A DNA stretch of 64,000 bases from JAALKW01 sp963974485 (GTDB lineage Bacteria; Pseudomonadota; Gammaproteobacteria; Legionellales; Legionellaceae), in NCBI GenBank assembly GCA_963974485.1, contig CAXBBS010000001.1, forward strand, positions 62,001 to 126,000, given 5' to 3'. Positions 18,498 to 28,100 of the stretch are shown in pieces (within the stretch, counting starts at the first letter, position 1; the number at the start of each line of letters is the position of its first letter). The notes under the pieces were generated by a model. It worked only from the letters and a program-made list of their open reading frames with translations, did not search any database and had not been told where the DNA came from. A program made the position numbers and the translations under genes.

Positions 18498-19579
18498 GAC
18501 AACTCCGGAAAATAATCATACACTTGCTGGCGAGTAATCGCTTCCGCATCGGATCCCGCTAAAATCATTTTGTACCAAGAGGCCGTCGCTTCTAACGTTT
18601 TTGTTACATCCCAACGAGGATACCATCCTAGCTTCTGATGTGCTTTATCACAGCTTAGCTGTAATAATTGTGCTTCATGCTGATGCTCTCCTGCCCCTTG
18701 AATTTCGACAGTCCCCTTCCCTAGATGCTCAATCATTGTTATAGCAACCTCATGAACTGTACGAACTTCTTCTGTAGATGGTCCAAAGTTCCAGGCGCCT
18801 GCATAATTTGTTGGTTGCTCTCGTAATCGATCAGCCAAAACCAAATAACCGGCTAGAGGCTCAAGCACATGTTGCCAAGGTCGCGTTGCCGTTGGGTTAC
18901 GTAGTTCAATGACTTGTTCTTGTTCGATTGCACGAATGCAATCAGGAATAATTCTATCGGCAGCCCAGTCGCCTCCCCCAATCACATTCCCTGCACGCGT
19001 TGACGCGGCACCTAACTCTGGCCGAGTATTAAAGTACGAGTTTACGTACGCCGAAAAAATAAGTTCCGCTGCCGCTTTCGAGGCACTGTAAGGATCATGC
19101 CCTCCCAAACGGTCATTTTCACGATATCCCCATACCCACTCTACATTTTCGTAACATTTATCAGACGTAATATAAACCAACGAACGAACAGAGCCACATT
19201 GTCTAACGGCCTCTAATAAATTTGCAGAACCTGACACGTTCGAACTAATCGTCAAAAGAGGATCTTGATACGATTTTTTCACTAAAGCTTGTGCTGCCAA
19301 ATGGAATACATATTCGGGCTTGAACGATTGCATTGCTTCATTTAAAGCATCAAAATCGCGTACATCACCTGAAACATGCGTTATATGACGCTCAAGTTGC
19401 AGCAATTCAAAATGATTAGGCGTTGATTCTGGCGGTAGTGCATACCCCATAATTTCACAGCCAATTTCTTTGAGTAAAAACGTCAACCAAGACCCTTTAA
19501 ATCCTGTATGTCCTGTTATAAAAATACGTTTGCCACGCAATGTATTAAAGACATCGTGCATATTCGTTATCGAACCCAT
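18494..19579 (-). CDS. rfbG: CDP-glucose 4,6-dehydratase
   Basis: A 361-residue extended SDR of the RfbG/DdhB group. RIFITGHTGFKGSWLTFLL is the characteristic coenzyme motif, and the catalytic region has VYITSDKCYEN and DPYSASKAAAEL (Tyr-x-x-x-Lys). Later landmarks are RAGNVIGGGDWAADRIIPD and RPWQHVLEPLAGYL. It converts CDP-glucose to CDP-4-keto-6-deoxyglucose. It is coupled to rfbF upstream (13-base overlap) and to the cupin epimerase downstream. The annotated ATG has AAGG at suitable spacing; an alternative ATG lies six codons later. Confidence 0.93.
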   Translation of the reverse strand: MGSITNMHDVFNTLRGKRIFITGHTGFKGSWLTFLLKEIGCEIMGYALPPESTPNHFELLQLERHITHVSGDVRDFDALNEAMQSFKPEYVFHLAAQALVKKSYQDPLLTISSNVSGSANLLEAVRQCGSVRSLVYITSDKCYENVEWVWGYRENDRLGGHDPYSASKAAAELIFSAYVNSYFNTRPELGAASTRAGNVIGGGDWAADRIIPDCIRAIEQEQVIELRNPTATRPWQHVLEPLAGYLVLADRLREQPTNYAGAWNFGPSTEEVRTVHEVAITMIEHLGKGTVEIQGAGEHQHEAQLLQLSCDKAHQKLGWYPRWDVTKTLEATASWYKMILAGSDAEAITRQQVYDYFPELS

Positions 19580-20343
19580 GGCGCCTTTCCTTCTTCATAC
19601 AATGCATTAAGTAATTGATATTCTCGGCTTGTATCCATAGGTTGCCAAAAGCCATCATGCTCAAACATCATCAATTCGCCATCCTGGACCAACTGACGCA
19701 TAGGACCTTCCTCAAAAACCAAGTCTTCTCGATTATCTAAGCAAGAAAATAGTTTCGAATTTGCAACGAAAAATCCTCCTGAGATACGCCCTGCTGATGC
19801 TTGTGGCTTTTCATTAAATTCTAGGATTTGGCCATCTTCACGACTTACCATTTCCCCAAACCGACCGGGTGGTCGAACACCTGTAACTGTTAATGTTTTA
19901 CCATGAGATTTATGAAAAGCAACTAACTTTGCAATATCAACATCACTTACGCCATCACCGTACGTCAACATGAAATCATCATCGCCAACATAATCACGAA
20001 TACGAGAAATGCGCGACCCCGTCATTGAGCGAGTTCCCGTATCTGCTAATGTAATTTTCCAATTAGCTTCATCATGATCGCTGTGGTAAACAACACCGCT
20101 ATTTTCGCCAAATTCAATGGTTAAATCACGTGTGTAAGCTTCATAATTCAAAAAGAAATCTTTAATCACCTGACCTTTGTAACCCAAACAAATAACAAAG
20201 TCTGTATAGCCGAACGAAGCATAGGTTTTCATGATATGCCACAAAATAGGATAAGGGCCAATAGGAATCATAGGCTTTGGAATGTCATCAGCAACATCTC
20301 TAATGCGCGTTCCATACCCACCTGCAAGAATTACAACTTTCAT
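19567..20343 (-). CDS. rfbF: Glucose-1-phosphate cytidylyltransferase
   Basis: A 258-residue nucleotidyltransferase. The N-terminal signature is VVILAGGYGTRIRDVADDIPK, followed by KPMIPIGPYPILWHIM and the metal-binding region FMLTYGDGVSDVDI. It forms CDP-glucose from CTP and glucose 1-phosphate, the first step of the CDP-deoxysugar branch completed by rfbG. Length agrees with RfbF/DdhA (about 257). Glucose 1-phosphate supply links it to pgi further upstream in the same transcript. No ddhC-like (E1) 3-dehydratase gene is present, so a 3,6-dideoxyhexose is unlikely from this window alone. Confidence 0.94.
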   Translation of the reverse strand: MKVVILAGGYGTRIRDVADDIPKPMIPIGPYPILWHIMKTYASFGYTDFVICLGYKGQVIKDFFLNYEAYTRDLTIEFGENSGVVYHSDHDEANWKITLADTGTRSMTGSRISRIRDYVGDDDFMLTYGDGVSDVDIAKLVAFHKSHGKTLTVTGVRPPGRFGEMVSREDGQILEFNEKPQASAGRISGGFFVANSKLFSCLDNREDLVFEEGPMRQLVQDGELMMFEHDGFWQPMDTSREYQLLNALYEEGKAPWVR

Positions 20344-20346
20344 AAC

Positions 20347-21588
20347 TTACTCCGTAATGATTGATTGATAAAGTGATACATATTTACTGACAGAAACATC
20401 AGCAATAAAATGTTTTTGGAAGCGTTGTTGAGCTAATTCACCCATTCGGGCACGTAATTTTTTGTCTAATAAAAGTGTTTCAAATGCAGTGGCCAATTGC
20501 TTTATATTTCGAGGTTCGACTAAAAGCCCCGTTTCTCCATCAATAATTTGCTCAGAAGTCCCTGCGATTTGACTAGCAATCACCGGCTTACTAAATGCCA
20601 TGGCCTCCAACACAATATTAGGAAAATCCTCATGACTGACCGATGGCAAAATAACCACATCTAAAACAGCCATCAGATTCATAACATGTGTTTCTGTACC
20701 AACAAAAATGCAGTGCTCAACTAATTGGTTGGCAATAACAAAATCTTCTAGTGTACTACGTAAGGGACCATCCCCTTCGATTAATATTTTAAACAAACTT
20801 TTTGTATCACGTTGCTGCAAGATATAACGTACCGCATCTAATAAAACTTGATGCCCTTTTCTTGGATCCATGACAGCAACCACACCAAAAATAACGCCAT
20901 CAAACGCCTCAAGACCTAAACGCTTACGTGTTTCAATTAAAGATTCTGTTGTATCACGACGCATAATCCCATTATGAATTGCTTGTACTTTATTAGCAGG
21001 GAGTCGTAATACATGTTGCAATTGATTGCCCGCTGCTATTGAGCCGGTAACAAATTTTGTAGCCGTACGTGCGACAAACCTGTCAATAGGATATTCCCAC
21101 CATCGAGAAAAACGTCGATAATCAATCGCCATATTATTAACGACCATAACGACATGATCAATGCCGGCAAATTTAGCTGCAATGACGGCGGCACGGGCCG
21201 ACAAAGCAGCGGGATAACCACCATTATTAATATGTATAAGATCGGGCTTCAAGCGCCTAAACAAACGCCATAATCGCCAAATTTGATAACCTAATAAAGG
21301 TAAGGTCGAAACCAACCGTATAAAAAAGAAAATCACACGTTTAAGAAACAATGGGAGCTTTTGAGGTAGTAACGTAGGCTTTGATAACTCAGGAAAAACC
21401 AAGGGGTACACAGGGAAGTTAATATGAGAGCGAGCATTGAGCCCTTGCTCATACAATGCTGAGGCCCGATAACTAAAACTTACCTCAAACCTCTGTCGAA
21501 TGAATTCAGACATCCAAAAATTAACGAGCATACTTTCGCATCCCGCAAAGAAAGGGCAATCAGAGTGATAATGAACTTTTTTTTGCAT
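20347..21588 (-). CDS. Glycosyltransferase family 4
   Basis: A 413-residue GT-B glycosyltransferase. The N-terminal domain begins KVHYHSDCPFFAGCESML, with an acceptor-side region around DLIHINNGGYPAALSARAA. The donor half has FGVVAVMDPRKGHQVLLDA and the EX7E-type HEDFPNIVLEAMAFSKPVIA. It ends three bases before rfbF starts, so it is co-transcribed and perhaps uses the CDP- or another nucleotide-linked sugar made nearby. Specificity is unknown. Confidence 0.87.
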   Translation of the reverse strand: MQKKVHYHSDCPFFAGCESMLVNFWMSEFIRQRFEVSFSYRASALYEQGLNARSHINFPVYPLVFPELSKPTLLPQKLPLFLKRVIFFFIRLVSTLPLLGYQIWRLWRLFRRLKPDLIHINNGGYPAALSARAAVIAAKFAGIDHVVMVVNNMAIDYRRFSRWWEYPIDRFVARTATKFVTGSIAAGNQLQHVLRLPANKVQAIHNGIMRRDTTESLIETRKRLGLEAFDGVIFGVVAVMDPRKGHQVLLDAVRYILQQRDTKSLFKILIEGDGPLRSTLEDFVIANQLVEHCIFVGTETHVMNLMAVLDVVILPSVSHEDFPNIVLEAMAFSKPVIASQIAGTSEQIIDGETGLLVEPRNIKQLATAFETLLLDKKLRARMGELAQQRFQKHFIADVSVSKYVSLYQSIITE

Positions 21589-21612
21589 CCTGCATCCATC
21601 TCAAAAGTTTAA

Positions 21613-22548
21613 CTATGTTTGTTCAACAGCTTGGATCGTCTTCAACAACCCATCCTCTAATAAAACCCGTGGATTCCAATTTAACAACTTCGATGCGCGT
21701 GTATTATCAGCCCAATAGGCCATCGCTTCACCTGCGCGATACGCTTGCAAACCACAACCTAACAAGACCTCGCGATCATCAGCGATCAATCGCGCGACCA
21801 TACGTGCTAACACTTTAATCTGAATCGGCATGCCTGAGCTTACATTAAATAGCTGGCCATTCAAGTCGGAATCTTTAAAAAGAGCACATTCAATCGCCGA
21901 AACAAGATCATCCACATAAAGGTAATCTCGTGTTTGCTCCCCATGCGTCATCGGGAACAGTTTTTTTTCAACAATTGCTTGAATCATCGCAGGAAGAAAC
22001 ATTTCCGTTCCTTGCCCAGGCCCATAAACCAATGACGGTCTCAAAATAATTGCTGGGAAGTTACATGATCTCGTAAACGTTTGTAAAAATTGCGTCACTG
22101 CTAATTTACTAACGCCGTATGCCGTTGTTGGTTTTTCTCGTTGTTCTTCTTTAAAAGGCAGCTTTTGTTCTCCATACTCTTCACAACTACCGACATAAAT
22201 AAAACGTTTCAACGACGTAACTTTTTGACAGGCTTCGATAAGATGTAATGATGCTAAGAAATTTTCTTCATAGGCCACATGGTAATCCGAAGGAAGAACG
22301 CTTCGTGTTTTTACTGCGGCAAGATGTACAACATAATCAGGCTGTAACCTCTCAATAACTGAAAAAACATTATCTCTATTACACAAATCAAGCATATATG
22401 ATTCTGTAGCAATGACATGCTGCTTACGCCGTGATAATGCAACAACGCGTATGCCTTTATCTACTAGCGCCTGACAAAGATGCTTCCCTATGAATCCAGA
22501 AGCACCCGTTATAAGCACCTTTATATCTGCATCAAGTAAAATTATCAA
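21613..22548 (-). CDS. NAD-dependent epimerase/dehydratase (extended SDR)
   Basis: A 311-residue extended SDR with coenzyme motif VLITGASGFIGKHLCQAL and catalytic segments YVGSCEEYGEQ and TAYGVSKLAVTQ (Tyr-x-x-x-Lys). Region YVDDLVSAIECAL is the usual late landmark. The frame begins with a TTG at 22546-22548; a GTG at the valine just before LITGASG is the alternative and neither has a clear Shine-Dalgarno. It resembles nucleotide-sugar epimerases and 4-reductases. It lies between pgi and a GT4 gene, so a nucleotide-hexose is the likely substrate. Confidence 0.82.
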   Translation of the reverse strand: MIILLDADIKVLITGASGFIGKHLCQALVDKGIRVVALSRRKQHVIATESYMLDLCNRDNVFSVIERLQPDYVVHLAAVKTRSVLPSDYHVAYEENFLASLHLIEACQKVTSLKRFIYVGSCEEYGEQKLPFKEEQREKPTTAYGVSKLAVTQFLQTFTRSCNFPAIILRPSLVYGPGQGTEMFLPAMIQAIVEKKLFPMTHGEQTRDYLYVDDLVSAIECALFKDSDLNGQLFNVSSGMPIQIKVLARMVARLIADDREVLLGCGLQAYRAGEAMAYWADNTRASKLLNWNPRVLLEDGLLKTIQAVEQT

Positions 22549-22568
22549 TCTCCATAAGGTTTGTTAAA

Positions 22569-24041
22569 TTAAACTTCTTCTAACTGTATTCCTTGTTTAG
22601 CACTTTCAACACCAGGTTGGTCAAAAGGATTTATGTTCCAAACAACACTTTGTACATAAATTTTATGCTCGTAAAGAGCAATTAAAGCCCCTACGGTATA
22701 AGGAGAACAACTGTTCAATTTAAGGTGATTAATGGGTATATTTCCTGGGATATAATTCTCTTTATCCTCCAAGGTACCAATCCCTTCGGATAAAATCACT
22801 TTTTTTTGTTCACAAAATTCATTCATTAAATGCCCATCAAACGATTTGACACTAATAAAATCTAAGGCAACACGATGAGTCCCTTGAGAAAGTAACTGAT
22901 AATAACTATGTTGTGCGCGATTACCTGCCCCTCCCCACACCATCGGTCCTGTGGCATAATTCACACGTTTATTTTGCTTATCTATAAATTTACCATTACT
23001 TTCCATATCCAGCTGCTGGACATAATCTACAAATTTATCGAGATGAGAGGCGTAGGTCAAAAATATTAAATTATTTATGGAAAGAAAATTATTATTCCAT
23101 ATTCCTATTAATCCCAGAAGAATAGGTAAATTTTCATCCCAAGCGCTATTTTTGAAATGCACGTCCATTTGATTGGCACCAGCTAAAAACTCAGAAAACC
23201 TCTCCCAGCCTAAAGCAATTGCTGTAATCAAATTAATGGCTGAACAAACCGAGTAACGTCCACCGACCCAATTCCAAATGGGAAGAACGGTCTGAATACC
23301 AAATTTATTTGCTTTATCAATATGTTCAGTTACTGCAATAAAATGACATTTAAAATGCTCTTTCTTTCCAATCCAATCCATTGCTTTTTTAGCGTTATAT
23401 AAAGTCTCTTTTGTTGTAAATGACTTTGATGCAACAATAAATAATGTTGTCTCTGGATTGCAGTTTTTTACTGCATTTCTAAATGCATTTGGATCTGCAT
23501 CAGATATAAAAGAAAACTGTAATCCGAATGACCCATAATCTGCCAGGGCTGAAATACATAATTGTGGTCCTAAATCAGACCCCCCAATGCCAATATTCAC
23601 AACATTTCTTATTGGCCTTCCGTTGAAACCTAACCATTCGCCAGCTCGGATACGTTCAGCAATAGTTTTCATCTGATGACGCGCACCAGAAACAGCCTCC
23701 ATCACATTCAGGTCTTCAAGATAAATTTTATCTGAGTCGGGTGCGCGTAAGGCTATATGAAGTGCCGCTTTTTTTTCACTTGAATTTACCTTCTTACCTT
23801 CGATAAGCGCAGTAATCTTTTCCTTCAAATGCGACGCATCCGCTAAAGAAAATAGTAATTCCAAACTCTCAGGAAGCAAACGTTGAGTTGAAAAATCAAG
23901 CTCAATTCCACACGCAGATTTTTTGAAATAATCTTTCCGTTCAGGAGCACGTTCTTTTAGCGAATATACAGTATAAGGCTCTATGGCCTTCGCATGACGC
24001 TCTAAGACTTGCCATTCATCTGTTTCTGTAAGCCGTTTCAT
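22569..24041 (-). CDS. pgi: Glucose-6-phosphate isomerase
   Basis: A 490-residue phosphoglucose isomerase interconverting glucose 6-phosphate and fructose 6-phosphate. Recognisable segments are VNIGIGGSDLGPQL, FIVASKSFTTKETL, the family signature GGRYSVCSAINLITAIALG, and GAGNRAQHSYYQLLSQGTH with the active-site His. It is somewhat shorter than the E. coli enzyme (about 549). Inside this locus it presumably channels fructose 6-phosphate and glucose 6-phosphate to nucleotide sugars. Its first ~80 bases including the start are duplicated at 26170-26271, on the far side of the acyltransferase gene. Confidence 0.94.
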   Translation of the reverse strand: MKRLTETDEWQVLERHAKAIEPYTVYSLKERAPERKDYFKKSACGIELDFSTQRLLPESLELLFSLADASHLKEKITALIEGKKVNSSEKKAALHIALRAPDSDKIYLEDLNVMEAVSGARHQMKTIAERIRAGEWLGFNGRPIRNVVNIGIGGSDLGPQLCISALADYGSFGLQFSFISDADPNAFRNAVKNCNPETTLFIVASKSFTTKETLYNAKKAMDWIGKKEHFKCHFIAVTEHIDKANKFGIQTVLPIWNWVGGRYSVCSAINLITAIALGWERFSEFLAGANQMDVHFKNSAWDENLPILLGLIGIWNNNFLSINNLIFLTYASHLDKFVDYVQQLDMESNGKFIDKQNKRVNYATGPMVWGGAGNRAQHSYYQLLSQGTHRVALDFISVKSFDGHLMNEFCEQKKVILSEGIGTLEDKENYIPGNIPINHLKLNSCSPYTVGALIALYEHKIYVQSVVWNINPFDQPGVESAKQGIQLEEV

Positions 24042-24097
24042 CTTGCATCCTTTCTAAACAAAATAACTACTTTACCACCTACTTCAGCGAGCAAAAC

Positions 24098-26137
24098 TTA
24101 AACAAATGGATTCTTGGAGTGTTGCAAATATATGTCACCAAGTAATGCTGATCCCGCATGATTAAGGTGACTATTATCTCCACCTGTATGATATAGCGGA
24201 ATACCCTGTAGCGCTGAAACACACTCTCCACTAGGGCAGATAATACGACTGGGGTCGATAAGAATTAAACTAGGATATTTATCCCTCATTCTTAGTAAAA
24301 TGTTTTTTGTTATTCGCTCTACTTTTTCAATTTTATCAATTGAGTTCGAGCAATGATTAAATGCCACTCGTGTAAATCCACATTGTGTTGGAACGCGTAA
24401 CAATGGAGGAACATCTAAAAACAAAATTGGTTTACTCTTAGTCGATACTATTAATTTGATAGCATTATCAAGCGATTGCTCAAGCACTGTGTAGCTTCTA
24501 TCACTCATGTTTTTATTTTTAAGTAACTTATCAGGATAATAACTCCAATAGCCGCCTAACACGACATAATCATAATGGCTTACCTTAATCATATTTGCCA
24601 TTAATTCATTTCTTTTCATCGGAAGGTTTTCACGCCAATCGTGAATATTTCCAATGAGAAAAGGAGTCCCACTTTGCGCAACCAAATAGCCCTTCAAGTG
24701 AGCAGAATCAAGCATCCTGTTTAACATTCCGGCCAATGCCATCGCATGTGAATCGCCAACAATCAATACACTTAACTTATCTTTACTCAAATCACCTATT
24801 GAGCAATTTCGAGCTGACTTTGGATGTAACGTAGGGGCATCCATGCAGTTCTCCTTATGCAAGGGCCCGTGATAATCATTAATTATTTTTAAAACATTGA
24901 TATCGATTTGATTAAATCCGAAATTTGGATTTTTTTTACATCCCAAAATAAAAGCACTTATCATGAGGATCGGAATGATGATAAACAACAAGATGGTATG
25001 TTTTAAATTAAATTTGTACTGATTACGGAATGGCTGCTCAACATACCGATAAGATAGGTATGAAACGCTGATGGAAGCGACTAAAATCATTACGCCCGTG
25101 CTTGCATCAACAGTTATTCCTAAATAATTTATATAGGCAACAATTGGCCAATGCCATAGATACAGAGAATATGAAATCAAACCTAAAAAGGACATTATCT
25201 TAAATGATAAAATCTCATTTATTATTGCACCTTTTGTTTTCCCCGCATAAATAAGTAACAACGCGCCTACGCAAGGAAGAATAATATAACTACTCGGAAA
25301 ATCAACCTCACTAAAATAACTTGCTGCATAAATAATAAGGCTCACGCCTAGTAGTGATAATACAAATGATAGTTTATATGACGCTGACGGAAGCTTAGTC
25401 CAATAAATTGCCAGACTTGCACCTGATAGAAGTTCAAAAGCCCTCGTTATTGGGGTATAAAAGACCATATTTGGATGTGAGCGAAAATAGTAATATATAA
25501 AAAACGATGTCATTGTAAAAAATATTGTTGTAATCCCTAGGTAAGAAAGCAACTTTTCTTGTTTGTTTTTAACAACGACTAATTGATTCAATCCATTAAA
25601 AAGTAGAAATAATACAATCGGCCAAACTAGATAAAATTGCTCTTCTACGCCCAATGACCATGTGTGTAATAATGGTAAAACTGACGCGTCTGTGTTGAAG
25701 TATCCGACGGATACAACCTTCCAAAAATATAAATTGGATACAGAAAGAAGTCCTGATAAAGAAGCTTGAGATAACTGTTTTAAATCAGGAGGAATTAAAA
25801 CAAAAAACCCGACTACATTAACAACAAACACAACCACAATGAACGCAGGTAAAATTCGCCTCATTCGTCTAAGATAAAATGCTTTGAACGAAAAATTTCC
25901 ATCTTCCAAACTTTTAACAATGTGAGTGCTAATTAAATAGCCCGAGATCACAAAAAAAACATCGACCCCAACAAAACCACCCGTGAAAAGCGTTCCGAAT
26001 ATATGGTAAAAAATAACCAGAAGTACAGCAATCGCCCTTAATCCATCAATGTCTTTGCGATATCCTTCTACAATTGCCTCTTCAGTCGGTTTAATGACCA
26101 AAGACACGCTCTGCTGACTTGTAATAAATTCAGTCAT
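24098..26137 (-). CDS. O-acyltransferase, OafA-type acyltransferase-3 domain plus SGNH domain
   Basis: A 679-residue membrane protein. Residues ~25-400 form the acyltransferase-3 domain with about ten membrane helices, starting YRKDIDGLRAIAVLLVIFYH and including GVDVFFVISGYLI. Residues ~440-679 form a periplasmic SGNH domain with VLIVGDSHAMAL (nucleophile Ser) and a C-terminal Asp/His block around GGDNSHLNHAG. Such proteins move acyl groups, usually acetyl, to surface sugars. The gene is AT-rich and flanked by intact pgi on one side and a pgi 5' remnant on the other, evidence of recent insertion into the locus. Confidence 0.91.
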   Translation of the reverse strand: MTEFITSQQSVSLVIKPTEEAIVEGYRKDIDGLRAIAVLLVIFYHIFGTLFTGGFVGVDVFFVISGYLISTHIVKSLEDGNFSFKAFYLRRMRRILPAFIVVVFVVNVVGFFVLIPPDLKQLSQASLSGLLSVSNLYFWKVVSVGYFNTDASVLPLLHTWSLGVEEQFYLVWPIVLFLLFNGLNQLVVVKNKQEKLLSYLGITTIFFTMTSFFIYYYFRSHPNMVFYTPITRAFELLSGASLAIYWTKLPSASYKLSFVLSLLGVSLIIYAASYFSEVDFPSSYIILPCVGALLLIYAGKTKGAIINEILSFKIMSFLGLISYSLYLWHWPIVAYINYLGITVDASTGVMILVASISVSYLSYRYVEQPFRNQYKFNLKHTILLFIIIPILMISAFILGCKKNPNFGFNQIDINVLKIINDYHGPLHKENCMDAPTLHPKSARNCSIGDLSKDKLSVLIVGDSHAMALAGMLNRMLDSAHLKGYLVAQSGTPFLIGNIHDWRENLPMKRNELMANMIKVSHYDYVVLGGYWSYYPDKLLKNKNMSDRSYTVLEQSLDNAIKLIVSTKSKPILFLDVPPLLRVPTQCGFTRVAFNHCSNSIDKIEKVERITKNILLRMRDKYPSLILIDPSRIICPSGECVSALQGIPLYHTGGDNSHLNHAGSALLGDIYLQHSKNPFV

Positions 26138-26169
26138 GTATAAAAACCTATAAGAATAACATTTTTGCT

Positions 26170-26271
26170 CTATTCACCTTCGCTATAAAACGCATGTACA
26201 GTATAAGGCTCTATGGTCTTCGCATGAAGCTCTAATGCTCGCCATTCATCCGTTTCTATCAAACGTTTCAT
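26170..26271 (-). pseudogene. Duplicated 5' fragment of pgi
   Basis: The frame from the ATG at 26269-26271 reads MKRLIETDEWRALELHAKTI then EPYTV. The start of intact pgi (24041) reads MKRLTETDEWQVLERHAKAI then EPYTV. The DNA over roughly 26196-26280 is about 85% identical by eye to 23966-24050, including bases before the start codon. After the shared part the frame hits a TAG at 26170. It is a truncated copy left when the acyltransferase gene was inserted or a duplication collapsed. Confidence 0.85.
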
Positions 26272-26336
26272 CCTGAATCCCTTGTATTCCAACACTGACT
26301 CTTCTCGCTTGCTTTTATCTCCAAGCAACCTGATAA

Positions 26337-28085
26337 TCAAGCAACCGGTGCTATCAATAGCTGCTTTAATAAGCGAATAGGTTTTTTTGTGGTTCGTGCA
26401 AAACGACTGCAAAAATTTTCTCTTGCTTCCTGTGTTTGCTTGCTAAACCACCATTCATCCAAATTATCCCAATTATCAGCAATAAACCTCACTGCGTCTT
26501 CAGCAGAACTTTGATAAATCCCAGCAGCTTTTAATAATTCATAAGATGGCTGAGCACTTAATAACACATGTTTAAATTCATTATTCCAGAAGCAAAGCGT
26601 TGGAATATTCAATGCCAGTGTTTCTAAGATGCCCGTTGAATCATAAGAGTGTACAATTAATCGCGATCGCGAAATTAATTGATCAATAGGCAGGTTTCCC
26701 GTTTCTAACACTGTGTCTGGACTAGAGTCTTTCCATCGTTTTTCTTCCATCCAAGGAAATTTTTTATAATCATGATGCAATCGTACAATAAGTTTTTGAT
26801 GGATATTTTTTGGCAAACTGTTTGCAAACAAAAATTGTTCTTCTTGATAAAAAGAAAACTCATGACATTCATCAAAAGGACTACTTAAGTGAGGGTGGTG
26901 CAATTCAATTAATAACAAACCGCCCAATGGATCGAATCGTCTCTTTTTACCAGCAATCTTGAAAATAAACGCAGGTACATCTTTTCCAATATTTTGTTCC
27001 CATCCCCAGGTTAAAAATTTATCTGAAGTCGACACTTCTGGACAGAATTTGCTATCAAATCGTGTCTCATAATTATTACCATGTTGGCCAGCAAAATAAG
27101 GTACTCCCTGTTCAACTTTCGAAGCCAACCATACCTTGAAGACTTCATCTGAATGAAAATTATTCGAAGTGAATATAAATTTAGGTTCGCTTGGCCAATT
27201 TACCTGCTTTGTTTTTTGAACTAATTTTTTATACCCTTCAAGATAACAAGTTGGAATATGATGTAGAACTTTTAGGAAGATATATTGCTCTACACCAGAC
27301 AGCCCTTCTGCATTCAAGCTCAAGGCTTTTCTTTGCAGAACATTTGCCGTAGCTCGATCAAAATTATAAGAATTCCAAATTTGTGGAAATTGATACAGGC
27401 TAAGGTTTAATTTAATTGCTGATTTTGCGGGCAAATAGGAGTTGATAATGAAAGCATCGTTCTTTTGCATAAAAACAGAACTTAATCGATCCATAATTTG
27501 ACGTTTCTTTGTCAAAGAGAATCGATTGTTGTGGTCGTTTTTAAAACTATTTTCAGCCGCGCCTGGCTTCAACACCATACGGTCCAATCGTATTTCACTC
27601 ATCCATTGCAAAAGTTCTGAGTAACACACGTGATTCCATAAATCCTGATCACATGACCAAATAAATTGCGTGGAATCTGTTGCTATACATAGATCTTGCT
27701 TTACATCCATCACTAGTGCGCTGGAAATATCATAATGTTTAATCGCTTTTTCTAATGTTTTATAGCGATTATACATAACGGGTACATACACTTGAAGCCA
27801 ATGCCCTATAACAATTTCCCAATAACGTTTATCGTGATCTGTTTGATGCAATGAATTTAAGGCGCTTATCATTTCATCTAATAATCGACTTTTTACAGCT
27901 TCTAAGTAAAGAATTTCTTTTTCTTGTTCAGACTTTCTTAAAATGTATGGTTCAGCTACAACTGCATCCATTCGCGACCAAATATGCTTTCGATCATAGC
28001 GCCTGCACCATTCACCTAAAAACAAAACGGGCTGATCAAATACCCAGGAACGCTCATCAGCTGTTGTAATTAAATAACGTTTCAT
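26337..28085 (-). CDS. LIC12162-like putative transferase of surface carbohydrate loci
   Basis: A 582-residue protein beginning KRYLITTADERSWVFDQPVL and containing PVLFLGEWCRRYDRKHIW, the opening pattern of the LIC12162 family of putative transferases described from leptospiral O-antigen loci. Later landmarks are PYFAGQHGNNYETRFDSKFC and a C-terminal region with DQLISRSRLIVHSYDSTGIL and LALNIPTLCFWN, reminiscent of GT-B donor domains. Function is not established; transfer of a NulO-like or other unusual sugar is inferred from consistent occurrence with NeuB-type genes. It starts 15 bases after the preceding gene ends. Confidence 0.72.
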   Translation of the reverse strand: MKRYLITTADERSWVFDQPVLFLGEWCRRYDRKHIWSRMDAVVAEPYILRKSEQEKEILYLEAVKSRLLDEMISALNSLHQTDHDKRYWEIVIGHWLQVYVPVMYNRYKTLEKAIKHYDISSALVMDVKQDLCIATDSTQFIWSCDQDLWNHVCYSELLQWMSEIRLDRMVLKPGAAENSFKNDHNNRFSLTKKRQIMDRLSSVFMQKNDAFIINSYLPAKSAIKLNLSLYQFPQIWNSYNFDRATANVLQRKALSLNAEGLSGVEQYIFLKVLHHIPTCYLEGYKKLVQKTKQVNWPSEPKFIFTSNNFHSDEVFKVWLASKVEQGVPYFAGQHGNNYETRFDSKFCPEVSTSDKFLTWGWEQNIGKDVPAFIFKIAGKKRRFDPLGGLLLIELHHPHLSSPFDECHEFSFYQEEQFLFANSLPKNIHQKLIVRLHHDYKKFPWMEEKRWKDSSPDTVLETGNLPIDQLISRSRLIVHSYDSTGILETLALNIPTLCFWNNEFKHVLLSAQPSYELLKAAGIYQSSAEDAVRFIADNWDNLDEWWFSKQTQEARENFCSRFARTTKKPIRLLKQLLIAPVA

Positions 28086-28100
28086 GTCACTCCTATCCTT

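Noticed and set aside
19431..19443. GGCGGTAGTGCAT on the plus strand, resembling ops
   Set aside because: It is antisense to the operon, inside rfbG coding sequence, and no plus-strand operon follows it.
26272..26412. Upstream part of an 80-codon frame containing the pgi fragment
   Set aside because: It overlaps the end of the LIC12162-like gene and has no similarity; only the pgi-derived part from 26271 down is meaningful.
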